Below, piece after piece: positions 38,425 to 47,937 of a DNA stretch of 64,000 nt (the first letter of the stretch is position 1; the number at the start of each line of letters is the position of its first letter). The notes beneath the pieces were generated by a model. It searched no databases. It was not told where the DNA came from and saw only the letters and a program-made list of their open reading frames with translations. The stretch is taken from NCBI RefSeq assembly GCF_001830555.1, contig NZ_MIAM01000017.1:31868-95867 (forward strand), in the 5' to 3' direction. The position numbers and the translations under genes are program-made. This DNA comes from Sphingopyxis sp. RIFCSPHIGHO2_12_FULL_65_19. GTDB taxonomy: Bacteria > Pseudomonadota > Alphaproteobacteria > Sphingomonadales > Sphingomonadaceae.

Positions 38425-39315
38425 TCATGCGCGCTTGTGCGCTGCCGGCTTGGCGGGCGCTTTTTTCGCCGGGGCTTTTTTGGCAGTCGCCTTTCTGGCG
38501 GTGCCAGCCTTCGCCTTTCCGCCGCCGTCACCGATTGACTTCTTCAGCGCCGCCATCAGGTCGACGACGTTAGATCCGCTCGGCGCCTTCTCGTCCTTCC
38601 CGTCGTCGAGATTGAGCGTCTTGCCCTTCTTCTTGCGCTCGATGAGCTCCTTCAGCGCCTCGACATAGCGATCGTGAAAGTCGCTCGCGTCGAACTTGCC
38701 TGTTTTCTTGTCGATCAGCGTCGTCGCGAGGTCGAGCAGGTCTTCGTCGGGATCGCTGTCCGCGATGTCTCGGAAATAGCTCGCCGCCTTGTTGACCTCG
38801 TCGGCATAGCGCAGCGTCTCCATGACGAGGCCCCGGCCGCACGCCTTGATGCTGACGACATATTCACGGCCGCGCATCGCGAGCTGGCCAAGACCGACCT
38901 TCCCAGTACGGCGCAGCGCCTCGCGCAGCACGATGAACGCTTCCTCGGCAAGGTCGTCGGCGGGGACGACATAATAGGGCTTCTCGAAATAGATCTCGTC
39001 GATATCCTCGGCCTCGACGAACTGGGTGAGCTCGAGCGTCTTCTTACTCTCGAGCTTGACCCCCTCGATCTCCTCGTCGTCGAGCAGCACATATTGGTCC
39101 TTCGCATATTGGAAGCCCTTGACGATCTCGTCGACGTCGACCGGGCCGACGCCGGGCACGACCTTTTCATATTTGATGCGCTTGCCCGTGGGCTCGTGGA
39201 TCTGGTTGAACGCGATCGTCGCCCCGCTCTTCGTCGCCGAATAGATCTCGACCGGGATCGAAACGAGCGCCAGGCGGATCTGGCCTTTCCAATATGGGCG
39301 CGCAGCCATCGTCAC
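38425..39315 (-). CDS. ku: Ku protein (NHEJ)
   Basis: RPYWKGQIRLALVSIPVEIYSAT, FNQIHEPTGKRIKYEKVVPG; Lys/Ala-rich C-terminal tail. Confidence 0.97.
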   Translation of the reverse strand: MTMAARPYWKGQIRLALVSIPVEIYSATKSGATIAFNQIHEPTGKRIKYEKVVPGVGPVDVDEIVKGFQYAKDQYVLLDDEEIEGVKLESKKTLELTQFVEAEDIDEIYFEKPYYVVPADDLAEEAFIVLREALRRTGKVGLGQLAMRGREYVVSIKACGRGLVMETLRYADEVNKAASYFRDIADSDPDEDLLDLATTLIDKKTGKFDASDFHDRYVEALKELIERKKKGKTLNLDDGKDEKAPSGSNVVDLMAALKKSIGDGGGKAKAGTARKATAKKAPAKKAPAKPAAHKRA

Positions 39316-39492
39316 TCACTCCTTTGCCAATGCTCCTTCAATGCGCGCGGTCGCCGAGCGTTCCGCGCCGGCGATGGGAAGGGAAGCCCGATCGCCGCAA
39401 CGGGATCGAAAGCGGGAGCTGGAAATGGCCGGACAGTCGCGAACGCGCGCGCCTGCCGCTTTCGCGGCCCGCGACCTGCCGATCCGAGCTTG

Positions 39493-39870
39493 TCAGACGG
39501 TCCAGCGCGCGGGCGCGAGCGCGATGGCGATCGGAGGATGCACCCGCTGCCATTTCGTTGCAGCGAGCACGTCGTTGCTCTCCTTCGCCTCGCGGCCCGG
39601 CCCAAGCGACCAGGTGATGTGATAATGGCTACCGTCGCCGCGATCGGTGGTGCCGCCGATGCGCACGACGAGCGCCTGGACGCCCGCGCCGTCGTCGACT
39701 TCGCCGACGATCTCGCCCGCGTGCGCAGCGGGTAGGGGCGTGTCCTCGGCGGTCCCGAAGCGGAGCGTCACATGATCGGCAACCAGCTCGGCATAGCGCG
39801 GTTCGAACCGTTCGAGCAGCATGTCGCGCTCGGCGGGTGGGACTTTCCAGCCGGCGATCGTGCGCGTCAT
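39493..39870 (-). CDS. predicted 2H-phosphoesterase-like protein (two HxT motifs)
   Basis: VADHVTLRFG and GSHYHITWSL; ATG overlaps the stop of the xth gene by 4 nt. Confidence 0.65.
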   Translation of the reverse strand: MTRTIAGWKVPPAERDMLLERFEPRYAELVADHVTLRFGTAEDTPLPAAHAGEIVGEVDDGAGVQALVVRIGGTTDRGDGSHYHITWSLGPGREAKESNDVLAATKWQRVHPPIAIALAPARWTV

Positions 39871-40670
39871 GACGCCTTGCGCTTTCGCTTTGCGGACGCG
39901 TTGCCGAGCTCGACCCAGGCGGGCGCATGGTCGCTCGTCTTGTCGAGCGCCCGCGGGCGGGTGTCGACGCCGGCGGCCTCGAGCCGCTTCGCTGCGGGCT
40001 TGTTCAGCAGCAGATGGTCGATGCGGATGCCGGCATTGCGCTCGAACGAGCGCCGCCAATAGGCCCAGAAGCTGTAGATGCGCTCCTCGGGATGCAGGTA
40101 ACGGATCGCATCGGTCCAGCCCTGGTCGAGGATGCGCCGGTAGGCGGCTTTGGCTTCGGGAGCGAAGAGCGCGTCCTTCTTCCAGTTCGCGGGCTTGTAC
40201 ACATCGAGGTCGGTGGGAATGACGTTGAAGTCGCCGCAGATGACGACGGGGGCATCGAGGTCGAAGAGCGTTGTCAGATGCGCGTCGAGCCGCGCCATCC
40301 ACTGCATCTTGTAATCGAACTTCGGACCGGGCCAGGGGTTGCCGTTGGGAAGATAGAGGCCGGCGACGAGGATGCCGCCGACCGCGGCCTCGATATAGCG
40401 GCTCTGCTCGTCGCCGGGATCGCCGGGGAGCCCGCGGCGCGTTTCGTGGATTTCGCCGACGCGGCTCAGCATCGCGACGCCGTTCCAGCGGCTCTGGCCG
40501 TGCCAGATCACGTCATAGCCCGCGTCGCGGATCGCCTTCTCGGGGAATTTCTCCTGAGGGGCTTTGAGTTCCTGCAGGCAGACTATGTCGGGCTCGGCCT
40601 GCGCGAGCCAGCCGAGCAGAATGTCGAGGCGGCCGGCGATGCCGTTCACATTATAGGTCGCGATCTTCAC
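39867..40670 (-). CDS. xth: exodeoxyribonuclease III
   Basis: GTG start, VKIATYNVNGIAGRLDILLGWL, CLQELK, GDFNVIPTDLDVY, RIDHLL, SDHAPAWVEL. Confidence 0.95.
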   Translation of the reverse strand: MKIATYNVNGIAGRLDILLGWLAQAEPDIVCLQELKAPQEKFPEKAIRDAGYDVIWHGQSRWNGVAMLSRVGEIHETRRGLPGDPGDEQSRYIEAAVGGILVAGLYLPNGNPWPGPKFDYKMQWMARLDAHLTTLFDLDAPVVICGDFNVIPTDLDVYKPANWKKDALFAPEAKAAYRRILDQGWTDAIRYLHPEERIYSFWAYWRRSFERNAGIRIDHLLLNKPAAKRLEAAGVDTRPRALDKTSDHAPAWVELGNASAKRKRKAS

Positions 40671-42550
40671 AGGTCGGGCAGCGTCTGGTCGGCGCGGCCC
40701 CAGCCTTGCAGCGCCTTGAGGCCGGCGCGCTTCAGAAGCTCCTTCGCGTCGGTGATGCGGAAATGCGACGGCTTGTCGATCGTCTCCATTTCCTTCCAGC
40801 TGATGGGCGCGGCGACCGGCGCGCCTTCGCGGGCCCGCGCCGAATAGGGCATCACCGCAGTCGCGCCGCGCTGGTTGCGGAGATAATCGACAAAGATCCG
40901 GCCCTTGCGCTGCGCCTTGGGGAGGGCGGCGGTGAAGCGGTCGGGATCCATTTGCGCGACGGCGCGGGCGAGCCGGTGCGCGAAGTCCTTGACCTCGGGC
41001 CATTCGGCGCGCGGCACGAGCGGGGCGATCACATGGACGCCCTTGCCGCCGGTTAGCATTGGAAAGGTCTCGAGGCCCATCTGCTTCAGGATGTCGCGGA
41101 ACTGGAAGGCGGCGCTGCGCACCGCCTCGAAATCGAGACCGACGTCGGGATCGAGATCGAAGACGAGCCGATCGGCCTTCTCGACATCCTCGATGCGCGC
41201 GCCCCAGCCATGGAATTCGATCGTGCCCATCTGGACGCAGGTCATCAGGCCCTCGGGCGTGTCCATGTAGAGATAGGGCTGGTTGTCGCCATCCTTCTCC
41301 TCGATCGCGACCTGCTTCACCGAATCGCCGAAGCTTCCGGCATCATGTTTCTGGAAGAAGCATTTCTTGGCGCGGCCCTGCGGACAGCGCACGAGGCTGA
41401 TCGGGCGCGAACCCGCCCACGGCAGCATGATCGGCGCGACCGCGGCATAATATTCTGCAAGCTCGCCCTTGGTGAGCCCCGCCTCGGGAAAGATGACGCG
41501 GTCGGAGTTGCTGATCGGAACGGGGAAGACGCTCGTCGCCACCGCAACCTTTTCTTCGCTCTCTACGACCACGGCCTCCGGCTTCTTGTCTTCGCGAAGT
41601 CCGAGATAGCTCGGGTGGCGGAGCGTGCCCTCGTTTGTCATCTCGGTAAAAGCGATCTCGGCGACGAGCTTCGGCTCGATCCAGTGCGCGCCGCGCGTCT
41701 CGGTGCGGGGCGCCTTCACCGTCGGCTCCTTTCGTTCGAGCGGCTTCATCATCGCCTGGAGGCGGAAGAGCTCCTCGGTATCGAATCCGGTCCCGACCTT
41801 GCCCGCGTAGCGCAGCGCGCCCTTCTCATGCACGCCGAGCATGAGCGAGCGGAACGCGCGCGACTTGTCGGAAGGCGTCCAGCCGACGATGACGAACTCC
41901 TGCCGCTTGATGCACTTAGTCTTGAGCCAGCTTCCCGCGCGCGCGCCGACATAGCGCGCATCGGCCTTTTTCGAGATGACCCCTTCGAGACCCGCAGCGC
42001 AGAAACTCTCGAGCAATGCCTCGCCGCTGCCCGCGATATGATCCGAGTAGCGGATATGCCTGGAGGCCTTGGGAAGAATTTTGGCAAGATGCGCCTTGCG
42101 GTCGAGGAGGGGGAGGGCGGTCAGATCCTCGCCGTCGAGCTCGAGGAGATCGAACGCGAAATAGTCGATGCTGTCCGGGGTGGCCTTGAGGGCGTTTTGC
42201 AACGACTGGAAGCGCGAGCGGCCTTCAGCATCGAGCACGACCGCTTCGCCGTCGATCAACGCACTGTCCACATTCAACTTTACGGCCTCGGCGAGGAGCG
42301 GCGCGAAGCGCTCCGACCAGTCGAGACCCGAGCGCGTATAGGCGCGGGCCTCGCCGCCGCCGACCGCGATCAGCAGGCGGTAGCCGTCATATTTCATCTC
42401 GTGAACCCAGCCCCTGCCAGCGGGAACGCTGTCGACGAGCGTCGCCAGCTGAACCTGTCGGAAGGGCGGTGGAGCCGCAGTCTTTCGCTTGCTGCGCGAG
42501 GAGGAGGGGGGGCGCCCTGCCGGGTCTGGATTGGCGGTCGGTTTGGCCAT
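40667..42550 (-). CDS. ligD: DNA ligase D with ligase and polymerase/primase domains, no N-terminal phosphoesterase domain
   Basis: Ligase motif I EMKYDGYRLL, LEGVISKKADARYVG, then FPEAGLTKGELAEYYAAVAP and GGKGVHVIAPL primase domain. Confidence 0.95.
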   Translation of the reverse strand: MAKPTANPDPAGRPPSSSRSKRKTAAPPPFRQVQLATLVDSVPAGRGWVHEMKYDGYRLLIAVGGGEARAYTRSGLDWSERFAPLLAEAVKLNVDSALIDGEAVVLDAEGRSRFQSLQNALKATPDSIDYFAFDLLELDGEDLTALPLLDRKAHLAKILPKASRHIRYSDHIAGSGEALLESFCAAGLEGVISKKADARYVGARAGSWLKTKCIKRQEFVIVGWTPSDKSRAFRSLMLGVHEKGALRYAGKVGTGFDTEELFRLQAMMKPLERKEPTVKAPRTETRGAHWIEPKLVAEIAFTEMTNEGTLRHPSYLGLREDKKPEAVVVESEEKVAVATSVFPVPISNSDRVIFPEAGLTKGELAEYYAAVAPIMLPWAGSRPISLVRCPQGRAKKCFFQKHDAGSFGDSVKQVAIEEKDGDNQPYLYMDTPEGLMTCVQMGTIEFHGWGARIEDVEKADRLVFDLDPDVGLDFEAVRSAAFQFRDILKQMGLETFPMLTGGKGVHVIAPLVPRAEWPEVKDFAHRLARAVAQMDPDRFTAALPKAQRKGRIFVDYLRNQRGATAVMPYSARAREGAPVAAPISWKEMETIDKPSHFRITDAKELLKRAGLKALQGWGRADQTLPDL

Positions 42551-42653
42551 GGACTCAAGACCATCCGGCCGCGCAATCGTTCCCGGTCCCGGGGGCAACT
42601 TGCCCGGGCGGCCATGCGTTCCCATTTTCGTCCCCGAGACATGGAGCTTCAAC

Positions 42654-42917
42654 ATGGCGAATGGCTGGGCGCGCGACGGCGCCGTTCAGGAGCAGATCGA
42701 CGACACGGTGAGCGATGCCGTCAAGGAGGCGCGCCTGCGGCTGCTGTCCGGCAAGGGCGCAGACTATTGCGACGATTGCGGCGAGCGGATTGCAGAGGCG
42801 CGGCGAAAGGCCTTGCCCGCGAGCCGTACCTGCATCGGGTGCCAGACGCTTCGCGACGCCGAACGCCGTCCGGCCGGTTTCAACCGCCGGGGAAGCAAGG
42901 ACAGTCAGCTGCGCTGA
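42654..42917 (+). CDS. DksA/TraR C4-type zinc finger protein
   Basis: YCDDCGERIAEARRKALPASRTCIGCQTLRDAERR. Confidence 0.9.
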   Translation: MANGWARDGAVQEQIDDTVSDAVKEARLRLLSGKGADYCDDCGERIAEARRKALPASRTCIGCQTLRDAERRPAGFNRRGSKDSQLR

Positions 42918-42947
42918 CCCTTTGGGAAAGTGAGCCGGGGCATGACT

Positions 42948-43979
42948 TCAGGCGCGCGCCTTGGCTGCGGCCCGGACCTCCTGCGATCGGTCGAGCGCGA
43001 TAACGAGGATATCGTCGCCGTCGACGATGACGCCGACATTGTCCATGCCGACGAGCGACACGCGTTTTCCGGGCGCGCGGACGAGGCAATTGTGGCTGTC
43101 GTGTGCGAAAAGATCGTCGCTGCAAGCATTACCGGCTGCGTCGGCACCTGCGAGCGCGTGCACCGCCTGCCAGCTGCCTAGGTCCGACCAGCCCATCGAC
43201 ACGGGGACGACCGCGACGCGGGCGTCTTTCTCCATCACGGCATAGTCGATCGAATCTGACGGCGCCTGTTCGAACGGCGCGCTTGCCGCGTGCAGGGCAT
43301 CGCCATCGTGCAGCGCATTGGCGACCGCGGCTTCCGCCGCGCGATATATGGCCGGGCAATGCGTGAGCATCGCCTCGCGCATGCGACCGGCCCGGAAGAG
43401 GAAGATGCCGGCGTTCCAGCTGTAGCCACCCTCGCGAAGCATCGCTTCGGCATCGGCGAGCGGCGGCTTCTCGACGAAGCGGGCGACGGCAAATCCCACG
43501 TTGCCGAGCGGTGCGCCGCTGGCGATGTAGCCGAAGCCGGTGTCGGGCCGATCGGGGGCGATGCCGAATGTGACCAGCCAGTCGTCGCGCGCCAGATCGG
43601 CGGCTTTGGCGATGGCGCCCCGGAATGCGGCTACATCGGCGATGACATGATCGCTCGGCATGACGAGCAGCAGCACGTCATCGGCCGACGAAGCGACCGC
43701 GAGTGCGATGGCGGCAGCGGTGTTGCGCGCCGCGGGCTCGACGATCAGCCGAAGATCGCGACCCTCGGATTGCTCGCGCACCATCGCGACATGCTCGGCG
43801 CCGCACACGATGAGCGGCGCTAAAAAGCCGGCTCCGGTTGCCCGATCGAGCGTGCGGGCGAACAGGCTCTCCTTTCCGATGATATCCAGAAACTGTTTGG
43901 CACGCGCGCCGCGGGAAGCGGGCCAGAGGCGCGTACCCGCGCCGCCGCAAAGAATGACGGGCTGGATCGTCGCAGACAT
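42948..43979 (-). CDS. manC: mannose-1-phosphate guanylyltransferase
   Basis: VILCGGAGTRLWPASRGARAKQFLDIIG, MPSDHVI, GFGYIASG, FVEKPP. Confidence 0.94.
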   Translation of the reverse strand: MSATIQPVILCGGAGTRLWPASRGARAKQFLDIIGKESLFARTLDRATGAGFLAPLIVCGAEHVAMVREQSEGRDLRLIVEPAARNTAAAIALAVASSADDVLLLVMPSDHVIADVAAFRGAIAKAADLARDDWLVTFGIAPDRPDTGFGYIASGAPLGNVGFAVARFVEKPPLADAEAMLREGGYSWNAGIFLFRAGRMREAMLTHCPAIYRAAEAAVANALHDGDALHAASAPFEQAPSDSIDYAVMEKDARVAVVPVSMGWSDLGSWQAVHALAGADAAGNACSDDLFAHDSHNCLVRAPGKRVSLVGMDNVGVIVDGDDILVIALDRSQEVRAAAKARA

Positions 43980-44340
43980 AGGATCAACCTTCCAGGATCG
44001 GGCGGATGCGCGCGAGTTCGACCCGGTCGCGGCGCGCCGAGACCCTCCGCCGTTTTCGAAATTAGCGACCGGCTGGACCATGTCCGCACGAACGCCGCGC
44101 AAGCGAGCGAGTTGCCCCTGTTTCCGCAAAAAGGCCCGAAATACCGGGCGGATTAACGCAGGTTATACCGAATTCTCGCATGCGTGATCCGGATTGAGCG
44201 CGGTCAGCGTGTCCTGTTGCGCCGGAAAATTGCGAAGTCGGCGATAAGAATGCTTCAACGACGAAGATTGTGGAGGCTTGCCGGTCGGACTTCACTTCCG
44301 CCGCATGCAGCCCGCCGGGGCACCGGGGCGTTGAACAGGC

Positions 44341-44565
44341 ATGAACCAGAGCGACACCTTTCTGATGCTGGCCGGGCAAGAATTGAAATTCCTCTCCGAC
44401 CTCATCGCGCGGATCGATCAAGGACGTCTTGATCCTGTCGGCCTCGACCGGGAGGCCGCGATCCTCCTCCTGCGCGAGGTAGCGGCGGAGCGCCGAAGCC
44501 TAGTCGATCGCCTGAAATCTTATGAGGGTGAGGGCGGCGCTGCCTGGACCGGAGCGCCCGTATAG
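44341..44565 (+). CDS. hypothetical 74-aa protein
   Basis: MNQSDTFLMLAGQELKFLSDLIARIDQGRLDPVGLDREAAILLLREVAAERRSL. Confidence 0.5.
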   Translation: MNQSDTFLMLAGQELKFLSDLIARIDQGRLDPVGLDREAAILLLREVAAERRSLVDRLKSYEGEGGAAWTGAPV

Positions 44566-44601
44566 GGGCTCTTTGTCGGTCCTTGCTAATCTCGTCCGCC
44601 G

Positions 44602-44898
44602 CTATCCCTTGGCATTTCGGCGGCGCGTTTCCCAACCCTTTTTCGCGGCCGCCGATCGCTTTTCGCTGCTCTTGCCCGTACCGCTTTTGCGGCCACCTTT
44701 TCTCGAGGCTTCATGGGTATCGGGCTGGCCACGGCCGGAACCCGACTTGTTGCCGCCGCCCGACTCCTTGTTCACCGTTGCCCATGCGCGGCTCTCCGCT
44801 TCCTTCTTGCCGACGCCGCGCTTCTCATAACTTTCTTCGATATGCTCAGCCTTGCGCTTTTGCTTGTCGGTGTAGCTTGATTTGTCCCCACGGGGCAT
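44602..44898 (-). CDS. Lys-rich protein of the family usually named plasmid stabilization protein
   Basis: MPRGDKSSYTDKQKRKAEHIEESYEKRGVGKKEAESRAWATVNKESGGG. Confidence 0.8.
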   Translation of the reverse strand: MPRGDKSSYTDKQKRKAEHIEESYEKRGVGKKEAESRAWATVNKESGGGNKSGSGRGQPDTHEASRKGGRKSGTGKSSEKRSAAAKKGWETRRRNAKG

Positions 44899-45088
44899 GA
44901 CAATTCTCCCTATCCGGCCCCCTTTGGTCAACCAACGGAACATCTTGGGGTTCCGCTAAAGACGCTAATCGGTGGCATGCAAGACCTCGCTTCCGGAGAC
45001 GGACACGAGCGCGCTGGCCGTGTCGGCACCGCGTGACAATCGTTGCGAGCGGCGGCGGCGCCCAGATATGATTGCCGCTCGGCGCGGT

Positions 45089-46024
45089 CTATCCGTTGAC
45101 GACCGTTCCGCCGTTCGGGTGGAGCACCTGGCCCGACATGTAGCTGCTGTCGTCGCACGCAAGAAAGAGGAAGCTCGGCGCGACCTCGTTGGGCTCTCCC
45201 GGTCGCTTCATCGGCGTCGTCTCGCCAAAACTTTCGACTTTTTTGGCTGGCGCTCCGCCGCGTGGATTGAGCGGGGTCCAGATCGGTCCGGGCGCGACCG
45301 CATTCACCCTGATGCCCTTCTCGATCAGATTCTCGCTGAGCGAGCGCGTGAAGGCGGTAATGGCGCCCTTGGTCGCACTATAGTCGAGCAGACCACCGCT
45401 CCCCTGATACATTGTCACGCTCGTGCAATTGATGATCGCCGCGCCTTTCTTGAGATGCGGCAGCGCAGCCTGCACAAGATAGAACATGCCGAAGATATTG
45501 GTGGCGAAGGTGCGCTGCAGCTGCTCCGGGCTGATGTCGCGAATATCGTCCGCCGGATGCTGTTCGCCCGCATTGTTGACGAGAACATCGATGCGCTTCA
45601 GCTTGCTCACGACCTTGTCGACGATAGTCTTTCCGGCGCTGGTTTTAGCCACGTCGGCCTTGACGAGGATCGCGGTGCGCCCTTCGGCGCCTACGAGCGA
45701 AGCCGTTTCCTCGGCATCGGCCTTGTTGCTCTTGTAAACGATTGCGATGTCCGCACCTTCGCGGGCGAACAATACGGCTACCGCGCGCCCGATCCCGCTG
45801 TCGCCGCCGGTCACGATCGCGACCTTGTCCTTGAGCCGGTCGGAACCGGCATAGCGCGGCTCCCATTTCGGCGCGCGGTCGAGATCGGATTCCCGGTCTT
45901 TCGGCGGCGTGCGGATCGTCTTCGTCTCGCCGACCTCCTTCCGCAGTTTCCTTGCCGCCGTCTGTTTTCCGCGCTTCTCGGACGCGGTTTCTCCGACCTT
46001 TCCGGCCTCTGATTTGCGTGCCAT
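45089..46024 (-). CDS. SDR family oxidoreductase (YghA-like)
   Basis: KVAIVTGGDSGIGRAVAVLFAREGADIAIVYK, YSATKGAI; acidic/basic N-terminal extension. Confidence 0.92.
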   Translation of the reverse strand: MARKSEAGKVGETASEKRGKQTAARKLRKEVGETKTIRTPPKDRESDLDRAPKWEPRYAGSDRLKDKVAIVTGGDSGIGRAVAVLFAREGADIAIVYKSNKADAEETASLVGAEGRTAILVKADVAKTSAGKTIVDKVVSKLKRIDVLVNNAGEQHPADDIRDISPEQLQRTFATNIFGMFYLVQAALPHLKKGAAIINCTSVTMYQGSGGLLDYSATKGAITAFTRSLSENLIEKGIRVNAVAPGPIWTPLNPRGGAPAKKVESFGETTPMKRPGEPNEVAPSFLFLACDDSSYMSGQVLHPNGGTVVNG

Positions 46025-46148
46025 TGCCGACTCCTCCTGTTCTGCCTGTCATCGACAAACCGGCGGGGCCTACACTTGGTTGCGGAGCTCTTGGCTCATG
46101 CCGAGCTGCGCTGCGGCGGAGCTGTCCGGTACATTCCATGGGCTGGAC

Positions 46149-46901
46149 ATGCGAGGCCGACTTTCTACCTATGCAGCGTTGCAATCCTTACCGCCCGGGG
46201 GCGCGCCCTGCGCTGCCGAAGCTGAGAGAAGAAGTTTGTCCAAGATCGTGAACGGTGCCAGCCTGCAACCTCGCTCCGGAGGCGCCCCCAAAAACATCGT
46301 GCTGCTGCTCCACGGCTTCGGGTCGAGCGGCTCCGACATGATTTCGCTGGCGCCGGAGTGGCAGGAGGCCTTGCCAGACACGCTGTTTCTTGCGCCGCAT
46401 GCACCGCAGCGATGTTCGATAATGGGCGGGGGCTACCAATGGTGGGGGCTGTCGGGTTTCGCCCCGGCGGCGTTGGCCGCAGGCGCTGCGTCGGCAGCGC
46501 CGGCGATCGACGCGTTCATCGATCGCAAGCTCGCGCAATATGACCTCAGCGAGGCCGATCTCGCCCTTGTGGGTTTCAGCCAGGGCACGATGATGGCGCT
46601 TCAGGTCGGCCTTCGCCGCCCCCGCGCCGTTGCCGCTATCGTCGGCTATTCGGGCATGCTCGCGGGCGCGGCGGATCTCGGGCATCATGTTCCGTCGAAA
46701 CCGCCAGTCCTGCTGGTGCACGGCACGGCCGACCCCGTCGTACCGATCGCGGCGCTGCACATGTCCGAGAGCCAGTTGAAGCGGCTCGGCGTCGAGGTCG
46801 AGACGCATATCTCCTACGGCGTCGCGCACAGCGTCGACCCGGTCGGACTGCGGACCGGCCGCGACTTCGTGACCGGCGCCTTTGTAAAAAGCTGCGGCTG
46901 A
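46149..46901 (+). CDS. alpha/beta hydrolase (phospholipase/carboxylesterase family); start may be TTG 46236
   Basis: IVLLLHGFGSSGSDM, LVGFSQGTMMAL, VLLVHGTADPVVP, GVAHSV. Confidence 0.88.
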   Translation: MRGRLSTYAALQSLPPGGAPCAAEAERRSLSKIVNGASLQPRSGGAPKNIVLLLHGFGSSGSDMISLAPEWQEALPDTLFLAPHAPQRCSIMGGGYQWWGLSGFAPAALAAGAASAAPAIDAFIDRKLAQYDLSEADLALVGFSQGTMMALQVGLRRPRAVAAIVGYSGMLAGAADLGHHVPSKPPVLLVHGTADPVVPIAALHMSESQLKRLGVEVETHISYGVAHSVDPVGLRTGRDFVTGAFVKSCG

Positions 46902-47008
46902 ACCGCGCAGCTTCGTCACGGCGGCATCGGGCGCACGGGTGTGGGCGAGCGACGCGGGGTGGCCGGGAAGGGAGAGGGGGGGCAGCCGCGGTGGGGTGGG
47001 AGCCGCGC

Positions 47009-47033
47009 GGAACTGCCGGGTGCAGCGGGCGTT
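47009..47033 (+). promoter_or_regulatory. EcfG-type general stress promoter upstream of DUF1206 gene
   Basis: GGAAC-N16-CGTT exact. Confidence 0.75.
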
Positions 47034-47066
47034 GGCCTGATAGGTCAACATTCGGGGACAGGCATT

Positions 47067-47858
47067 ATGAACAAGCTGCGGCGGCTCGAGACATTTGCGC
47101 GGACGGGGTGGTTCGCGCGCGGCGTCGTCTATTGCCTGCTGGCATGGATAGCGCTCACCGGTTCGTCGGCCGACGACGCCAGTCCGCAAGCTGTGTTCCG
47201 CTCGGTCCGCGATATGCCCGCTGGCTCGATCCTTCTTGCTTCTCTCGCGATGGGTCTGGCGCTTTACGGCGCCTATCGCCTGTACGGGGCGGCGCTCGAT
47301 AGCGAAAACAAGGGAACCGGTGCGAAGGGCGTCGCTGTGCGGATAGGCTATGCCGCGAGCGGCATCGCCCATTTCATTCTCGCCTGGGCGGCGCTTCGCC
47401 TTGCCTCGGGCGGCGGCGCCGAAGACGGCCGCGAGAAAGAGGCGGCGGGCATGCTGCTCGACCTGCCCCTCGGCGGCCTGCTCCTAGGGCTCGTCGGCGC
47501 CGCCTTCCTCGCGGCGGCCGTGCACCAGGCCGTCAAGGCCTGGACCACCGAATTTACAAAGGATCTCGATGCGGCAGCACCTGCATGGGCCGTGCCCGTC
47601 GGGCGGGCGGGTCTTGCGGCGCGCGCGGTCGTGTTCGCGGTCATCGGCGCCTCGCTCGTGCGCGGCGGCTGGTTCGGCGCTGCCCGCGAGGTCAAGGGCC
47701 TCGGCGACGCGCTCTCGGCGCTCACCGACAATCCGCCGCTCTATCTGCTCGTTGCCGCCGGGCTGTTCCTGTTCGGCGTACACAGCTTCGTCGAGGCCCG
47801 CTGGCGGCGGCTTCGCGATGAAGACATGATCGCGCGGATCATGGCAGCGCGACGCTGA
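47067..47858 (+). CDS. DUF1206 membrane protein
   Basis: FARTGWFARGVVYCLLAWIAL, RIGYAASGIAHFILAWAALRLA, VGRAGLAARAVVFAVIGASL. Confidence 0.9.
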   Translation: MNKLRRLETFARTGWFARGVVYCLLAWIALTGSSADDASPQAVFRSVRDMPAGSILLASLAMGLALYGAYRLYGAALDSENKGTGAKGVAVRIGYAASGIAHFILAWAALRLASGGGAEDGREKEAAGMLLDLPLGGLLLGLVGAAFLAAAVHQAVKAWTTEFTKDLDAAAPAWAVPVGRAGLAARAVVFAVIGASLVRGGWFGAAREVKGLGDALSALTDNPPLYLLVAAGLFLFGVHSFVEARWRRLRDEDMIARIMAARR

Positions 47859-47881
47859 CGATGCCCATAGCGCAGGCCTGC

Positions 47882-47906
47882 GGAACCCTGTGGGCTTCGC
47901 CGCGTT
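47882..47906 (+). promoter_or_regulatory. EcfG-type promoter upstream of small lipoprotein gene
   Basis: GGAAC-N16-CGTT exact, 32 nt before ATG 47938. Confidence 0.8.
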
Positions 47907-47937
47907 AGCAGGGCAGTCATCAACAGGGAGAGTCTCG

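Noticed and set aside
39344-39368. Minus strand GGAAC-N16-CATT upstream of ku as an EcfG promoter
   Set aside because: Attractive location, but the -10 mismatch makes it indistinguishable from chance without data; left uncalled.
41210-43003. 597-aa plus-strand ORF opposite ligD
   Set aside because: Antisense to ligD and spans the dksA-like gene in another frame; no domain signature.
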